Shown here one piece after another: positions 1-9,956 of a stretch of DNA of 64,000 nt (within the stretch, counting starts at the first letter, position 1; each line of letters begins with the position of its first letter). A program made the position numbers and the translations under genes. Below the pieces are notes generated by a model. That model was not told where the DNA came from and searched no databases. It saw only the letters and a list, made by a program, of their open reading frames with translations. The stretch is from Craspedostauros australis (taxonomy: Eukaryota > Bacillariophyta > Bacillariophyceae > Mastogloiales > Achnanthaceae), in NCBI GenBank assembly GCA_026770025.1, contig JAMXDE010000032.1, forward strand, positions 558,001-622,000. The letters are read 5' to 3'.

Positions 1-682
1 AAGAGGAAGAAGAGGATGACGGCGACTCCATTTGGCACTCTGGCCCACATGGTGGTCTTTCCATCGAACAGGGCGACAAGGGTGATGGCCATGGCGTAGC
101 ACAGGATGGCGAGGGAGATGAGGATACGGCCCCAGTAGAAGAGGTTCTGGGCACCGTCGCGTGGTGGTTCCTTGGACTCGATTTCCTTGCCGGATGCCCA
201 AACGAAGAACATCTGGACGAGGTAGAACGAATGCAGAAGTCCAGAGAACTCGATGGCGAGGGCGACATAGAGGGTGAAGACGGCAAAGAAGTTGTTGCTG
301 TAGTCAAGCATCCAGAGAGAGGCGTTGCCTTGGGAGTTGAGCTGTCCGGCCATGGCGGCCATGAGGATCATGGCGGCTCCGGATCTGAGGAAGATCTGGA
401 TGATGATGTCTGGGAGACCGAAGACCTTGGTGTCCTCGAGCGGCACACTGCACTGGTTGATGGTGAATACCATGAGGAGGACCATGAACTGACGTCCCAT
501 GAGGCAGCGGTCAAGGTTGTCACCCTTGTGGGCAAGGGAGGTGCACTTGTGGCTGGTTGGGTGGGATTCTACATAGAGGTTGCGGTCGACTGGTGGGAGA
601 CCGACGAGGGACCCCTGTCCTCCCTCCACCATGTTGAGCCAGACGAGGGCGGCGATCATGATGACGACAGCAACCACTGGGT

Positions 683-893
683 TGAAAGAGCACTATCGAA
701 AAATCATGAGGGGAGAGCAAAAGCAAAGTACCATGCCGGGATTCGAACCCGGAACCTCAGTTAGAATTACTGGTGCTCTACCGTTGAGCTACAGGCGTTG
801 CGATTGCTGATCCGAACACAAGTGAAATTTATAGATAGTGGGGGCTACGGGAGTAACGTAATTTGCACTATACGTATTTGTGCTGATATGGGT
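683..893. mobile_element. ~206-bp insertion in SIT copy 1 with 5-bp target duplication
   Basis: Aligning with the uninterrupted SIT copy 2 shows an insertion flanked by TGGGT at 678-682 and 889-893, a five-base target duplication. The insert contains a tRNA-like sequence (729-799, minus strand) with roughly 90 bp before it and 45 bp after it, ending in a T-run on the minus strand. A tRNA head plus unrelated flanks and a short duplication fits a tRNA-derived SINE or a small retroposon. A solo LTR is less likely because the ends are TG..TA rather than TG..CA. Confidence 0.7.
729..799 (-). tRNA. tRNA-like sequence, probably a retroposon head rather than a working tRNA
   Basis: On the minus strand there is a perfect A box (TAGCTCAACGG), a D stem GCTC/GAGC, an anticodon hairpin CAGT-AATTCTA-ACTG and a perfect B box inside a 5-bp T stem (CCGGG-TTCGAAT-CCCGG). 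The acceptor stem pairs at only about 3 of 7 positions, and the anticodon loop has A instead of the near-universal U33, so no anticodon can be assigned safely (TTC by position). Intact pol III promoter boxes with a decayed acceptor stem are typical of tRNA-derived SINE heads. Confidence 0.5.
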
Positions 894-1156
894 GGACCTT
901 GGACGAGACCATGGTCTGCTCATTGAAGATGAGTCCGCAGACGATGGCGATAAAGAAGATGAGGAGTCCAGTGGAGTACACCAACTTGACGAGCTGAATG
1001 GGATCCATGGTTACTTGGTTGGGGATGAGTTGGTGATGGTGATTTGGTTTTGGTTTTGGATTGATTTCCGTTGTGTTGAGCTGAGCTACACTGAACTAAG
1101 TTGGCATGTGTTGATCCACAATTTGATTTTATGAGAGGAGAGAAAGAGAAGTTTGA

Positions 1157-1780
1157 TGCGGTCGCAATTATAGCAACATCAGCAACAGCAGCAACAGCAA
1201 CAGGAACAGGAACAGCAGCAGTGGTAGCGGCAGCGCGAAACACGCACGCGATCACCCTCATGGGCATTCAAGCAAGGGAAGGTCCAACTCGCACAGCGGG
1301 CGAAGGAGCCACAAAGTCTGCGCGCACACTACGAGCAGGTCACATGCAAAACATGGCAAGTCAGGTGACAGGGGAATGGCGCAAACCATATCCACTTCCG
1401 TTTCGTTCACATCGTCTGATCACAGCTTGCTGCGCCGGCGCAGCGATCACAGAAGAGAAAGGGATGAGGCTGCAGACGAGGAGACATCTTCACCACGAAA
1501 CGCACGCGGTTCTTCCCTGCCATCTCGTCACGCGAAGGGACGAACGAGGAAGCCGTCATCCTGCACTAAATCATCCAGCTCCAGGCGCCATGGCCATGGT
1601 TATTCGGAAAAGACTGCGAATGAAGGATCTGATCACAAGAACAGCCCGCCACAAGCTCAGCAATCATCGACACCGAGTCCAGTACACTCGAAGAAGCCCA
1701 AGAGCGCAAGGATTCCATGGGCTCCATCTCTTCCTCGCCAGCATGCTTGCTGCCGAGATTCCAGGTGGTCCAGGAGTTAG
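1157..1780 (+). CDS. Arg/Ser-rich low-complexity frame, hypothetical
   Basis: A frame open from about 1157 to the stop at 1780 reads as an Asn/Ser-rich run (NSSNSNRNRNSSSGSGS) followed by stretches rich in Ser, Arg, Lys and His. It resembles the RS tails of splicing-related proteins but has no folded domain that I can see. The only in-frame Met is at 1376, so any gene would need an upstream exon that I cannot place. Other frames are also partly open here, so it may simply be low-complexity DNA. Confidence 0.25.
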   Translation, partial: CGRNYSNISNSSNSNRNRNSSSGSGSAKHARDHPHGHSSKGRSNSHSGRRSHKVCAHTTSRSHAKHGKSGDRGMAQTISTSVSFTSSDHSLLRRRSDHRRERDEAADEETSSPRNARGSSLPSRHAKGRTRKPSSCTKSSSSRRHGHGYSEKTANEGSDHKNSPPQAQQSSTPSPVHSKKPKSARIPWAPSLPRQHACCRDSRWSRS

Positions 1781-2873
1781 AAAGGGAATGTTCACGAAGC
1801 AGAATCAGGGGGAAGGGGGCAAAGGGCAGGCCTGGATCATGTCTCCAAGTACAAGTATACGCATTGGCCATCCAAGGATGTTTGGCAGGCTAACAAGAAA
1901 TGATACTTCGCGTTGGGGTACAAACTTACGAACATGTCAAAAAGGCATACATACGTAGCTCTGACAGAGTGTGATTGGGAGGGAGAGCAGGCTCAGCAGA
2001 GCAAACGTCAGCAGCGATATGAAGGTTATAGTACAGGAGGATGCTGCAGAGTAACGTAGTCCCATTCCTCTCCAACAATACACGATCAAGATCAACGCAG
2101 CGGCACATTGAAGTATCTTCCCACTCAGCTGCTGCTGCTTGCCCTCTGAGGGTGTGTGGTGCGAACAGGCGCGGCCTCCATTGCGTTCGCTCTGAGAATG
2201 GGTGACACGAGAGAAGTATTCTTGAGTAGCACCGAGGATCATCTGTGGCGGAGCCATGTCGATACAACAACTCCACTCGTACATACTCCGCGATGATGTG
2301 GCTGCAACACGAGCCTTTGATGAGCAGGGATGCTCTTGCTGGTGCGCCTGGGCGTGTTTGTGTTGTGTGGAGTTTCCCCACGAACTGGTTCTCATTTCAC
2401 GCCGAAGAAGAGAACGTGCACACGAAAGCGAACTGTCACGTTTGAGAACATAACACAACTCGATAGACGACATTGTCCGATAAAACGGGACAGGAATACG
2501 AACAAGTGTTCGTCGAACTCTGTATTGCCACGATGAAGGGCCAGACGGAAGATATGTCGCACAGTGTATTCGTAACAAGCCAGCAACAAAACAAGAGACA
2601 GAACGGTTCGCTGTGGCCGTGACGAATGGCGATGCACGAAAGAGAGAACGAGGAGACCTCTTCGAGGGTAGAGAATACCATGGAGTACGTCCACGTATTG
2701 TACTAGAGAAGCACGAATGGTGGTCGTGGTGTTGGTGACATCATCGCAGACTATGTCGGATCGGGTTGAGGAGGAGCGGCGGTCAAGAGAGACACAGAGG
2801 CAGAACAGTCCTGTATTCTGCCCCATCGTGGTCCTCGATTTGGTTGTTCTCGTCTCGTTACGGTACCAAAATG

Positions 2874-2908
<35 letters not shown>

Positions 2909-3009
2909 GTCAATCGAGAGAGAGAGAGAGAGAGTATGTTAGATGGTATGGACAGGCGACCACGATGGCAAACTGTCCCGGTGGGAAAAGGCATGGAATT
3001 GAAGAGAAA
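1781..3009. other. No supported gene
   Basis: Several overlapping frames of 60-210 codons are open on both strands, but none shows a recognisable domain or a clear advantage over its neighbours. The only definite feature is the simple repeat at 2874-2934. Confidence 0.5.
2874..2934. repeat. (AATC)n / (GA)n microsatellite
   Basis: About nine AATC units run directly into about nine GA units. Confidence 0.95.
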
Positions 3010-3315
3010 CTAAGAATTATTGGCGCAGAACACGGTGCCTTGCGCGACGCACGTCATCGCTGCTAGTGCCCCGTCTAACGCCTCAATAAACGATAATAAC
3101 GTCAGCGTCTCCTTGACGGAACCGGATGGAATGAATGCGGTTCTTCTGACTGTGGTCGGTTTGTGGCTGTCCATCCGCGAAACTTCGTCGAAGAACATGA
3201 TCGAGATCTTTCGAATTCCAACGAAGCCATCTTCTGTGATCGTCACTATCACCGCCGGAGTTCCGGTGATGTCCAGGGGCGTTTCGTTCAACTCTCTGCA
3301 CTGTTTCGCGCCCAC
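3010..3315 (-). CDS. Small hypothetical protein, strand uncertain
   Basis: A 101-residue frame (MGAKQCRELNETPLD..) with balanced composition and beta-strand-like stretches (TPAVIVTITEDGFVGI). The opposite strand is also open across almost the same bases (3020-3331), so the strand cannot be decided by eye. It lies just upstream of the dehydrogenase gene, in the other direction. I do not recognise the family. Confidence 0.25.
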   Translation of the reverse strand: MGAKQCRELNETPLDITGTPAVIVTITEDGFVGIRKISIMFFDEVSRMDSHKPTTVRRTAFIPSGSVKETLTLLSFIEALDGALAAMTCVAQGTVFCANNS

Positions 3316-3439
3316 ATACGAGGACTTGTGATTGTGCTTGCGCTATCACACCAACAGCATCTTTCTCGTTCTTTCCCCATGTGTTTCTTTGACCAACCAT
3401 CCTGATCAGCTCACAAGAACAATCATACAACAAACAAAA

Positions 3440-3447
3440 GCGTAACC

Positions 3448-3481
<34 letters not shown>

Positions 3482-3535
3482 ATACTACGACTACTACAAC
3501 TACTACAACTACTACAACTACTACAACTACTCCAC
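3440..3535 (+). repeat. (CAA)n and (ACTACA)n run in the dehydrogenase leader
   Basis: About ten CAA triplets are followed by repeated ACTACA units, ending just before the ATG at 3544. The run probably lies in the 5' untranslated leader. Confidence 0.85.
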
Positions 3536-3543
3536 CAACAATC

Positions 3544-4555
3544 ATGACCACTCAAGAAGGCAAGATCTATCTGATTACCGGCGCCAGCTCCGGGATGGGC
3601 AAGGACGCTGCCCTGTATCTGGCCTCCAAGAATGCCAAGGCTCTCGCCCTTGTCTCCCGCAGCAAGGATCGTCTCCAGACCGTCGCAGATGAGATCAGCA
3701 AGGCGCACCCGAACACCAAGACCCTCGTCGTCGCCGGCGATGCCTCGTCGGCTGAAGACACGAAGCGCGCTGTCGATGAGACTGTGTCAACCTTTGGCGG
3801 CATCCATGGCGCCTTCATCAATGCTGGTGCCTACCGCGGAGGGGAAATGATCCCTGAAGTGTCTGATCAAGATATTGATGATCTTTTGGACATGTAAGTA
3901 TTGGCAGCATCCATCAGTATGACCAATACTTGCATTTGTACATATCATGCACGAGATATGATCCTCGTACACGTGCATCCACATCAACGCTCACACTTCG
4001 CATCTACTAAACTATACTACACTATTCTACTTTCTTCTCTTCGTCCTCAATCGCATTTTTCTACCATATTTATACTCGCGCCATACTCGTGCCATGCTCA
4101 TTTACAGCAACGTGAAGGGCGTCATTTACGCCATGCGATATCTGATTCCAGCCATCAAGAAGACCGTGGGTGAGGACGGACCAACGGGATCGATCGTCGT
4201 GAACAGTAGCTGCGCGGGACAGGCGGTGATCGGATCAAAGAGTGCTGGCTCCGCCATCTACTCGGCATCCAAGGCATTCGTGAACTCCCTTGTCGAGACT
4301 GCCGCAGTTGAGAATGCTCCACGCATCCGCGTCAACGGCGTGCTGCCAGGCGTTGTGCAGACGAACATCATGCCCGTGGATGATGCCACGTACCAGGCCG
4401 TCGGCGCCGCCGTGCAGCCATTGTGGGGCCGACCAGGCAAGGCGAGGGAGATCTCCCCCTTGGTCTCTTTCCTGCTTTCGGATGAAGCATCTTTCATTTC
4501 TGGAACCAACGTGAAAGCCGACGGTTTGTGGTCCTTGTCCGGAGGTGGCATGTAA
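3544..4555 (+). CDS. Short-chain dehydrogenase/reductase (two exons)
   Basis: Classical SDR, an NAD(P)-dependent oxidoreductase of unknown substrate, about 265 residues. Exon 1 is 3544-3893, the intron 3894-4107 (GTAAGT..TTACAG, 214 bp) and exon 2 4108-4555. Splicing joins LLDI to NVKGVIYAM. The cofactor motif TGASSGMG is at about residues 12-19, the NAG motif is in FINAGAYRG near residue 95, the catalytic Ser is in IVVNSSCAG and the YxxxK pair is in IYSASKAF. The C-terminus (ISGTNVKADGLWSLSGGGM) is typical of the family. There is no targeting peptide, so it is probably cytosolic. The start is the first Met after a CAA-rich leader. Confidence 0.93.
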
Positions 4556-5092
4556 GTGCGACACTCGTTGAATCGAGCAGAACAATTGTATGAGAACAAC
4601 CGAACGACAGCATTAAGCGAAGCAAAAGCAATAAAGTAGATACTAACCTCTTTAGTCGTACTCACGAAGAGGTATAGAGTCCTCCAGTACCAAGGACAGC
4701 TATCTATTCCATTAATACGTCCTGTTCATGAGGCGATGCCTGTGTACTGCAAGAGAAGTGACGTGTTGAGTAACTATTGTTCTGTTGACAACAATTATCG
4801 TGGAGTATTGGCACTGTGGTGTACTCGCTATGTCCTGTACGGAGCGAGCTCAATGATACTTCAAGTACTTCGCTCCTGATATCATGTCGCCTCAGTTCAA
4901 TTCATGTGCGGTGATCTGTTGTGACAGGTACGTGTAGATGCCATCTCACTTTGCCTCTCTTGCAGGAAAGCGGCGCCATGATCTGAGATTCACGATGCAT
5001 CTCGAGATGCCATCGGCGGCGTGATGTATTTGTGTTGGTGTGTCGATGTGACGCACTGTGGTCGCGCCTCAATGCGCCAAGTGTCAATGTGC
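4556..5092. other. Intergenic region; right part is SIT 3' flank
   Basis: No gene seen. From about 4910 onward the sequence matches the 3' flank of SIT copy 3 (from about 39475), sharing the CTTTGCCTCTCTTG and GGAAAGCGGCGCCA blocks, so the duplicated unit includes the terminator side of the gene. Confidence 0.7.
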
Positions 5093-6433
5093 TCACTTCT
5101 GCACACCCATCTCCTCGTCACTCTCGGCAGCACTGTCGTTCTCCTCCTGGTTCAGCTTGTTCATGGCGGCTGTCTCCGTACAAAGGGCAGACTCAAAGAC
5201 GGCGGCGGCGTCGTCGTTGCTGCACGAATTGATCTCCTCACGGAGTCCCTTGATGTTCGACAGGATGCGCTCGCGGCGGACGGAGTACGACTCATTCCGT
5301 GCGGCGAGATCCTTCTGGAGCTCGAGGTATTTCTTTGGAACGGCAGTGGCACCGGCCTCATCCACAAGCACGTTGGTTCTCACATGCAGGTTTCGGTTGC
5401 TCTGGTGGTCTGGCTTCATGCCGGCGGCACGCTCCTCTGGAGTGCCAAAGTACACCTCATCGAGCTGGAAGCCCGAGACGGCCTTGTGGACGGAGGCAAG
5501 GACCCAGGCTCCAGAGCAGATATCGGCGGCTTCCAAGAACAGACAGAACTGGAAGAAGATGTAGACAGTTGGATGGTCTCCGCGCTCCTCCTTTGGAAGC
5601 TTGGCAACAGCGAAGAAGGCGATCTGCATACCCTTGAGCATACCCACGATGGACATGAAGAGGAAGAAGAGGATGGCGGCGACTCCATTTGGCACTCTGG
5701 CCCACATGGTGGTCTTTCCATCGAACAGGGCGACGAGGGTGACGGCCATGGCATAGCACAGGATGGCGAGGGAGATGAGGATACGGCCCCAGTAGAAGAG
5801 GTTCTGGGCACCGTCGCGTGGTGGTTCCTTGGACTCGATTTCCTTGCCGGATGCCCAAACGAAGAACATCTGGACGAGGTAGAACGAATGCAGAAGTCCA
5901 GAGAACTCGATGGCGAGGGCGACGTAGAGGGTGAAGACGGCGAAGAAGTTGTTGCTGTAGTCAAGCATCCAGAGAGAGGCGTTGACTTGGGAGTTGAGCT
6001 GTCCGGCCATGGCGGTCATGAGGATCATGGTGGCTTCGGATCCGAGGAAGATCTGGATGATGATGTCTGGGAGACCGAAGACCTTGGTGTCCTCGAGCGG
6101 CACACTGCACTGGTTGATGGTGAATACCATGAGGAGGACCATGAACTGACGTCCCATGAGGCAGCGGTCGAGGTTGTCACCCTTGTGGGCGGTTGGGTGG
6201 GATTCTACATAGAGGTTGCGGTCGACTGGTGGGAGACCGACGAGGGACCCCTGTCCTCCCTCCACCATGTTGAGCCAGATGAGGGCGGCGATCATGATGA
6301 CGACAGCGACCACTGGGTGGACCTCGGACGAGACCTTGGTCTGCTCATTGAAGATGAGTCCGCAGACGATGGTGATCGAGAAGATGAGGAGTCCGGTGGA
6401 GTACTCCGACTTGACGAGCTGAATGGGATCCAT
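5093..6433 (-). CDS. SIT: Silicon transporter copy 2, open but internally shortened
   Basis: 446-residue silicic acid transporter. Blocks in order: MDPIQLVKSEYSTG start, EGGQGSLVGLPP, LMGRQFMVLL, WMLDYSNNFF (the usual CMLD motif of pennate SITs with Trp for Cys), KEPPRDGAQNLFYWGR, GMLKGMQIAFFAVAKLP, ICSGAWVLASVHKAVSGF and a charged coiled-coil tail (QKDLAARNESYSVRRER) ending in an acidic stretch. Family members are near 550 residues with ten spans and paired GRQ/GMQ-type motifs. Here KLPKEERGDHP joins straight to TVYIFFQF, so roughly 95 residues of the second half are missing; copy 3 still holds 61 of them. A further 7-residue loss relative to copy 1 lies after SHPT. The frame stays open throughout, so it may be expressed, but silicate transport is doubtful. 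Confidence 0.88.
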   Translation of the reverse strand: MDPIQLVKSEYSTGLLIFSITIVCGLIFNEQTKVSSEVHPVVAVVIMIAALIWLNMVEGGQGSLVGLPPVDRNLYVESHPTAHKGDNLDRCLMGRQFMVLLMVFTINQCSVPLEDTKVFGLPDIIIQIFLGSEATMILMTAMAGQLNSQVNASLWMLDYSNNFFAVFTLYVALAIEFSGLLHSFYLVQMFFVWASGKEIESKEPPRDGAQNLFYWGRILISLAILCYAMAVTLVALFDGKTTMWARVPNGVAAILFFLFMSIVGMLKGMQIAFFAVAKLPKEERGDHPTVYIFFQFCLFLEAADICSGAWVLASVHKAVSGFQLDEVYFGTPEERAAGMKPDHQSNRNLHVRTNVLVDEAGATAVPKKYLELQKDLAARNESYSVRRERILSNIKGLREEINSCSNDDAAAVFESALCTETAAMNKLNQEENDSAAESDEEMGVQK

Positions 6434-7007
6434 CTTGGTTGTTGTTGTTTGTTGCTTTTGCTCTGGTTGTGCCTCTAGATTGGGCTGCCGTGATGCGTTG
6501 CAGAAGTTGCAATGATTGAAATTGTGAGTGATGCAAAGTCAGGTTCGATGAATGCCGTGAAGACATGTGTGGTTGTACGTGGTCGTATGCAGTTGCACAT
6601 AACGCATTGCTTTCGAAAATAACGGATGTGAAGCGATCACATCGAGATGTGCACATGTTGCGCAGGAAGCGAGTTATGAGCGTAGTTTTGACATCAATCC
6701 AGAGAGTACACTGCTCAACGCTCTGCGAGTACAAGATGATGGTTGTAGAGTGGTCGATTGTGTATTGTGTTCTTTGTTGTATTCTGTTCTATTGCGTGTA
6801 TTCTATTGTGTTCTATGTTCTATGTTCTATGGGGTGCTGTATGGTTGCTGTATGGTTGCTGTATTGGTGTTGATGCTCGGTCGTGATGAGATTCACTTCC
6901 TTGCGTGAAAAATTGTGTGTGGAGATGTGCGAGAATGTATGTGCACGAGGATGCGCGAGGATGCGCGAGGATTAACGACAAGCCTCGTGGTGTTGTAGCG
7001 CATTTGT
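6434..7007. other. SIT copy 2 promoter side and intergenic DNA
   Basis: No gene seen. Just upstream of the SIT start the sense (minus) strand carries CAACAACAACC. Farther out are imperfect repeats of TTCTATG and GCTGTATGGTT around 6790-6865. Confidence 0.6.
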
Positions 7008-7898
7008 TTACGCCATGACGCTATCATCCGAAGACTGAAGACGAGCCATGAAGAGGTCAGTCATGCGGTTGCCACCCTGAAGCTTCGCAGACTTCACGAT
7101 GCTTGACACATCCTTGTCCCAGATCTCCTCGTAAGACTTGATCAGTCCGGACACTGGGCAGCGCTTCATGACGACGGTTCCGCTCAGGAAGCACTTGGGC
7201 GAGAATGGACCGCGGAATGTCAAGTCCTCCTCGAAGCGGAAGGTCACGGCGTGCTTGGTCACCGAAAGGGTGTCCTCGATGAGTCGCGACTCGCATTCAG
7301 CTGCGTCAAAGAGCATGCGGCAGCCGCGGACCCATTGCTCGCGGTAGTACTTGCCGTCGAGGTCGGATCCGTCCTTGAAGGTGGCCTGCTCGTCGTAGAT
7401 GGATTTGGTGACATCGGCGGTGACGAGCGACTTCTTGTTGACGATGTCGCTGATGATGATCTGTGCCAGTTGCTCGTCTGACAGGTTGAGCTGCTTCTGT
7501 TCCGTTGTGCATGTGGCGGCGACGGCCAATGCGGCCATGGAATGCATCCATGCACGTCGGGATGTCGACGTTGATGGCAGGGATGGAGTGGCGTCAGCGG
7601 TGGCGGTGGCGCTCCAGAGAGGATCGGCAGGTGTGGCTGCATCCTGGAAAGATTGTTGTGGCACGTTGGATGCGATGGCTTGTCTGGCGTTTTGAAGGAA
7701 TGCGAAACGGGATGCCGATGGTTGCTCGGACTCGAACATGGTGGCGAAGAGCTGGGTGTTGGTTGATGCTGGCTGTCTTGTGGTGGTGAATGCCTGTGCT
7801 TGGTTGTTGGCGCATGGTGTTGCGAGGACGACGAGTCCAAGGAAAAGGGAGAGCTTGACACTGGATGTGGTTGGCTTGCTGTTGTTGTTCATGATCAT
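7008..7898 (-). CDS. Plastid-targeted NTF2/SnoaL-like protein (DUF2358-like)
   Basis: About 296 residues. The start is taken at 7898 (MIMNNNSKPTTS; Met at 7892 is an alternative), because the longer frame upstream only encodes poly-Thr/Asn from triplet repeats. A signal peptide (VKLSLFLGLVVLATPCA) is followed by NNQAQA|FTTTRQP, the cleavage pattern of diatom plastid presequences, then a Ser/Thr/Ala-rich transit region. A second hydrophobic, twin-Arg-like stretch (SRRAWMHSMAALAVAA) near residues 120-140 could direct it into the thylakoid lumen. The rest (YDEQATFKDGSDLDG.. to SYEEIWDKD) has the alternating pattern of a cone-shaped NTF2-like fold. Enzymatic role unknown. Confidence 0.8.
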   Translation of the reverse strand: MIMNNNSKPTTSSVKLSLFLGLVVLATPCANNQAQAFTTTRQPASTNTQLFATMFESEQPSASRFAFLQNARQAIASNVPQQSFQDAATPADPLWSATATADATPSLPSTSTSRRAWMHSMAALAVAATCTTEQKQLNLSDEQLAQIIISDIVNKKSLVTADVTKSIYDEQATFKDGSDLDGKYYREQWVRGCRMLFDAAECESRLIEDTLSVTKHAVTFRFEEDLTFRGPFSPKCFLSGTVVMKRCPVSGLIKSYEEIWDKDVSSIVKSAKLQGGNRMTDLFMARLQSSDDSVMA

Positions 7899-7981
7899 GA
7901 TTGTATTGTGTGTGTGGTGTATGTTGTTGTTGTTGTTGTTGTTGTTGATATGGTAGAGTCTGATTATCCTCTTTTGCTTCG

Positions 7982-8022
<41 letters not shown>

Positions 8023-9956
8023 GCTGTTGTGTCGCTTTTGATTTTGTGAGGAGAGGATGGACATTGGAAGAATCCACACCAACGCACAGTTGCGCACATT
8101 CACGAGCACAACCACCACAGAGAAGACTGTAAAGAGGGAGAAGAACAACACGTGGGTGTTGGAGTCATGATACTCCATGCAGAATCGCCATTCACAGCAA
8201 CGTCACCAGTTTGACCGATCCCCACTTATCGTCTCCCTTCTCCCCACGAAACTCAATTGCCAATACCGAAATGTGGAGAAGCGATCTGGTTGGCTGTCGA
8301 AACACGTCATTCACCAGTCCACGCCAACGGCGAACATTTGGTACTCACACACAAACACTCAACCAGGCCCGAACAAGGCAAGAGCAATGATACAACAACA
8401 CCGGTGAGTGGGGAAAGGTTGGTCTTGTGTGGTGATCCCACTCCCAAATCAAATCACATACCACATACCACATACCACATACTTTGGCCCAAGCAGCGGC
8501 AGAGTGGCAACGCAAACTCCTCACCATGTAGACCAGTCCATGGGGGCCATCACACCAAGCAACACAAACCAGCACGATACTCGAGCGCTGCAAGTCCGAA
8601 CCATGGACATCCTCCTGATCGTGTCATCCTTCCTCCTCTTCTCTCTCACCATGTATTCATACTCGGATAGATGCGCACGTCTCATCATCCACACAGACAA
8701 CCTACACATGGTCGAAGCATGCACATGCAACCCAGTAGTCCAGCAGCTTTCGTGATGATGGAGCATTGGCAGGGAACAGTAGCTTGAGCACCATCAACAA
8801 GCGTGGGACACTTGAAGACCAGCTACTCCAGGTGCCTCGCTTTTTGAATCCGAGTATGACGTGCAGTTGTAACGGGCGACTGTGGAAGCATCCTCAATTG
8901 CAACTGCAAAACCGAGAACAGAGACCCGCGCACAGTGACAGTCTGATGGCAATGCGACGTCTCGCGTGCTTTCTTCCATCGTTGTCATCGTCATCATCAT
9001 CATGGTAATACGGATCCAATCATGCAAACCAATACCATCTTCGCCATGCGTACCATACGTACCATACGTACCATGCACCCCTCCTCTCTGCAGTTGCTCT
9101 GCAACCAGTTTGCTCCATCTTGTTTGGTGAAAATGTGAACTGGTTGAATCGTGAAGGATCTGTTGTCTTGTTGTTCTTGTTCTTGTTGTTGTTCTCTCGG
9201 GTACTCATCGCGCAATGATGATGATGTTTGCGGATTAATGGGGTTTTCTCCGAGAGCCAATTAACAGTTGGAATGGGCAGGATAAGTTATTCACGACCAG
9301 CACGCCCAACTGTGTATCTCGGATTGTTGTTGTTCTTTGTGTGAGGAGAAGGGATGTTGTTGTTCGTAACGTGGTATTCGTGGTTGGGTGTGAGACCATT
9401 GAAGCTGTGTTGACGAAAGACTGATAGAGGCTTCTGATTGGCCATCACGGATGGACGTGGCAACGAATTCATGACAAACCGGTGTTCATGTTTCCAAACG
9501 TTCAGTGAAGCTCACTTTCACCACACAACACCACAACTTCGTGTGCTTTGCGGGTGCTCGCTACTTGTGGCCTCACCTGTATTTCCTGTGTGCCGAACAA
9601 GACCAATGGTTGGGGATGGAAGTGTGGCTGAGACTGCTCCAGGGCGTTGTGTTCTCTGCACTCGCATGTATTCCGCCATGACTGAAACCTGTATGACAGA
9701 TTGCGGAGTTGCCGCTCTTGGGTCAGCAAGCTGGTGCCTTCTTCGTCCTCTCTGTGGCGTCTGTGAGAAACAAAGCAACGTAAAGCAACGCGGATCAACC
9801 TTCCTCTCACAAAATACAAACCCATCCACTCCACAAACCGCAACAACAACAAACAACAAACACCAATCAAGAGAATACATCCGCTCCACACACACAACAC
9901 AATCCAACGAGAGCATCCGACGAAGAACAACAACAACAACAATAACAGCAACCGCA
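7899..9956. other. Intergenic region with simple repeats
   Basis: No convincing gene. It holds the (GTT)n runs at 7921-8030, a short CACATAC tandem at about 8456-8485, an ACCATACGT tandem at about 9050-9077, and a CAA-rich stretch at 9840-9950 that probably forms the leader of the hydrolase gene. Confidence 0.6.
7921..8030 (-). repeat. (GTT)n runs, CAA-type on the sense strand of the NTF2-like gene
   Basis: Two GTT tracts (about 8 and 15 units) lie directly upstream of the minus-strand start at 7898. In the mRNA sense they read (CAA)n. Confidence 0.9.

Larger units (their letters stand above)
1..1008 (-). pseudogene. SIT: Silicon transporter copy 1, N-terminal part, interrupted and cut by window edge
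   Basis: This is the 5' part of a diatom silicic acid transporter, a Na+-coupled plasma-membrane carrier with about ten membrane spans. It reads from MDPIQLVK at 1008 down to the left edge and aligns base by base with the copy at 5093-6433. Signature blocks seen are EGGQGSLVGLPP, LMGRQFMVLL and WMLDYSNNFF. It keeps seven residues (HKCTSLA region, near 520-540) that copy 2 lacks; from memory of the family these look ancestral. A foreign segment at 683-893 sits about 35 codons after the start, adds 211 bp (not a multiple of three) and introduces a stop (frame ends ..HPYQHKYV). A GT..AG pair spans the insert, but splicing there would also shift the frame. It is therefore most likely a pseudogene, though the 3' half is outside the window. 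Confidence 0.85.

Noticed and set aside
683..893. Intron in SIT copy 1
   Set aside because: A GT and an AG bracket the insert on the minus strand, but splicing leaves the frame shifted, and the target duplication shows it is an insertion.
1101..1958. 285-codon plus-strand frame
   Set aside because: Composition-driven Ala/Thr run and no domain; the alternative frame at 1157-1780 is the better, though weak, candidate.
5021..6478. 485-codon plus-strand open frame through SIT copy 2
   Set aside because: It is the antisense of a clearly recognisable transporter; the same shadow recurs opposite copy 1 (231-764) and copy 3 (39867-40460).
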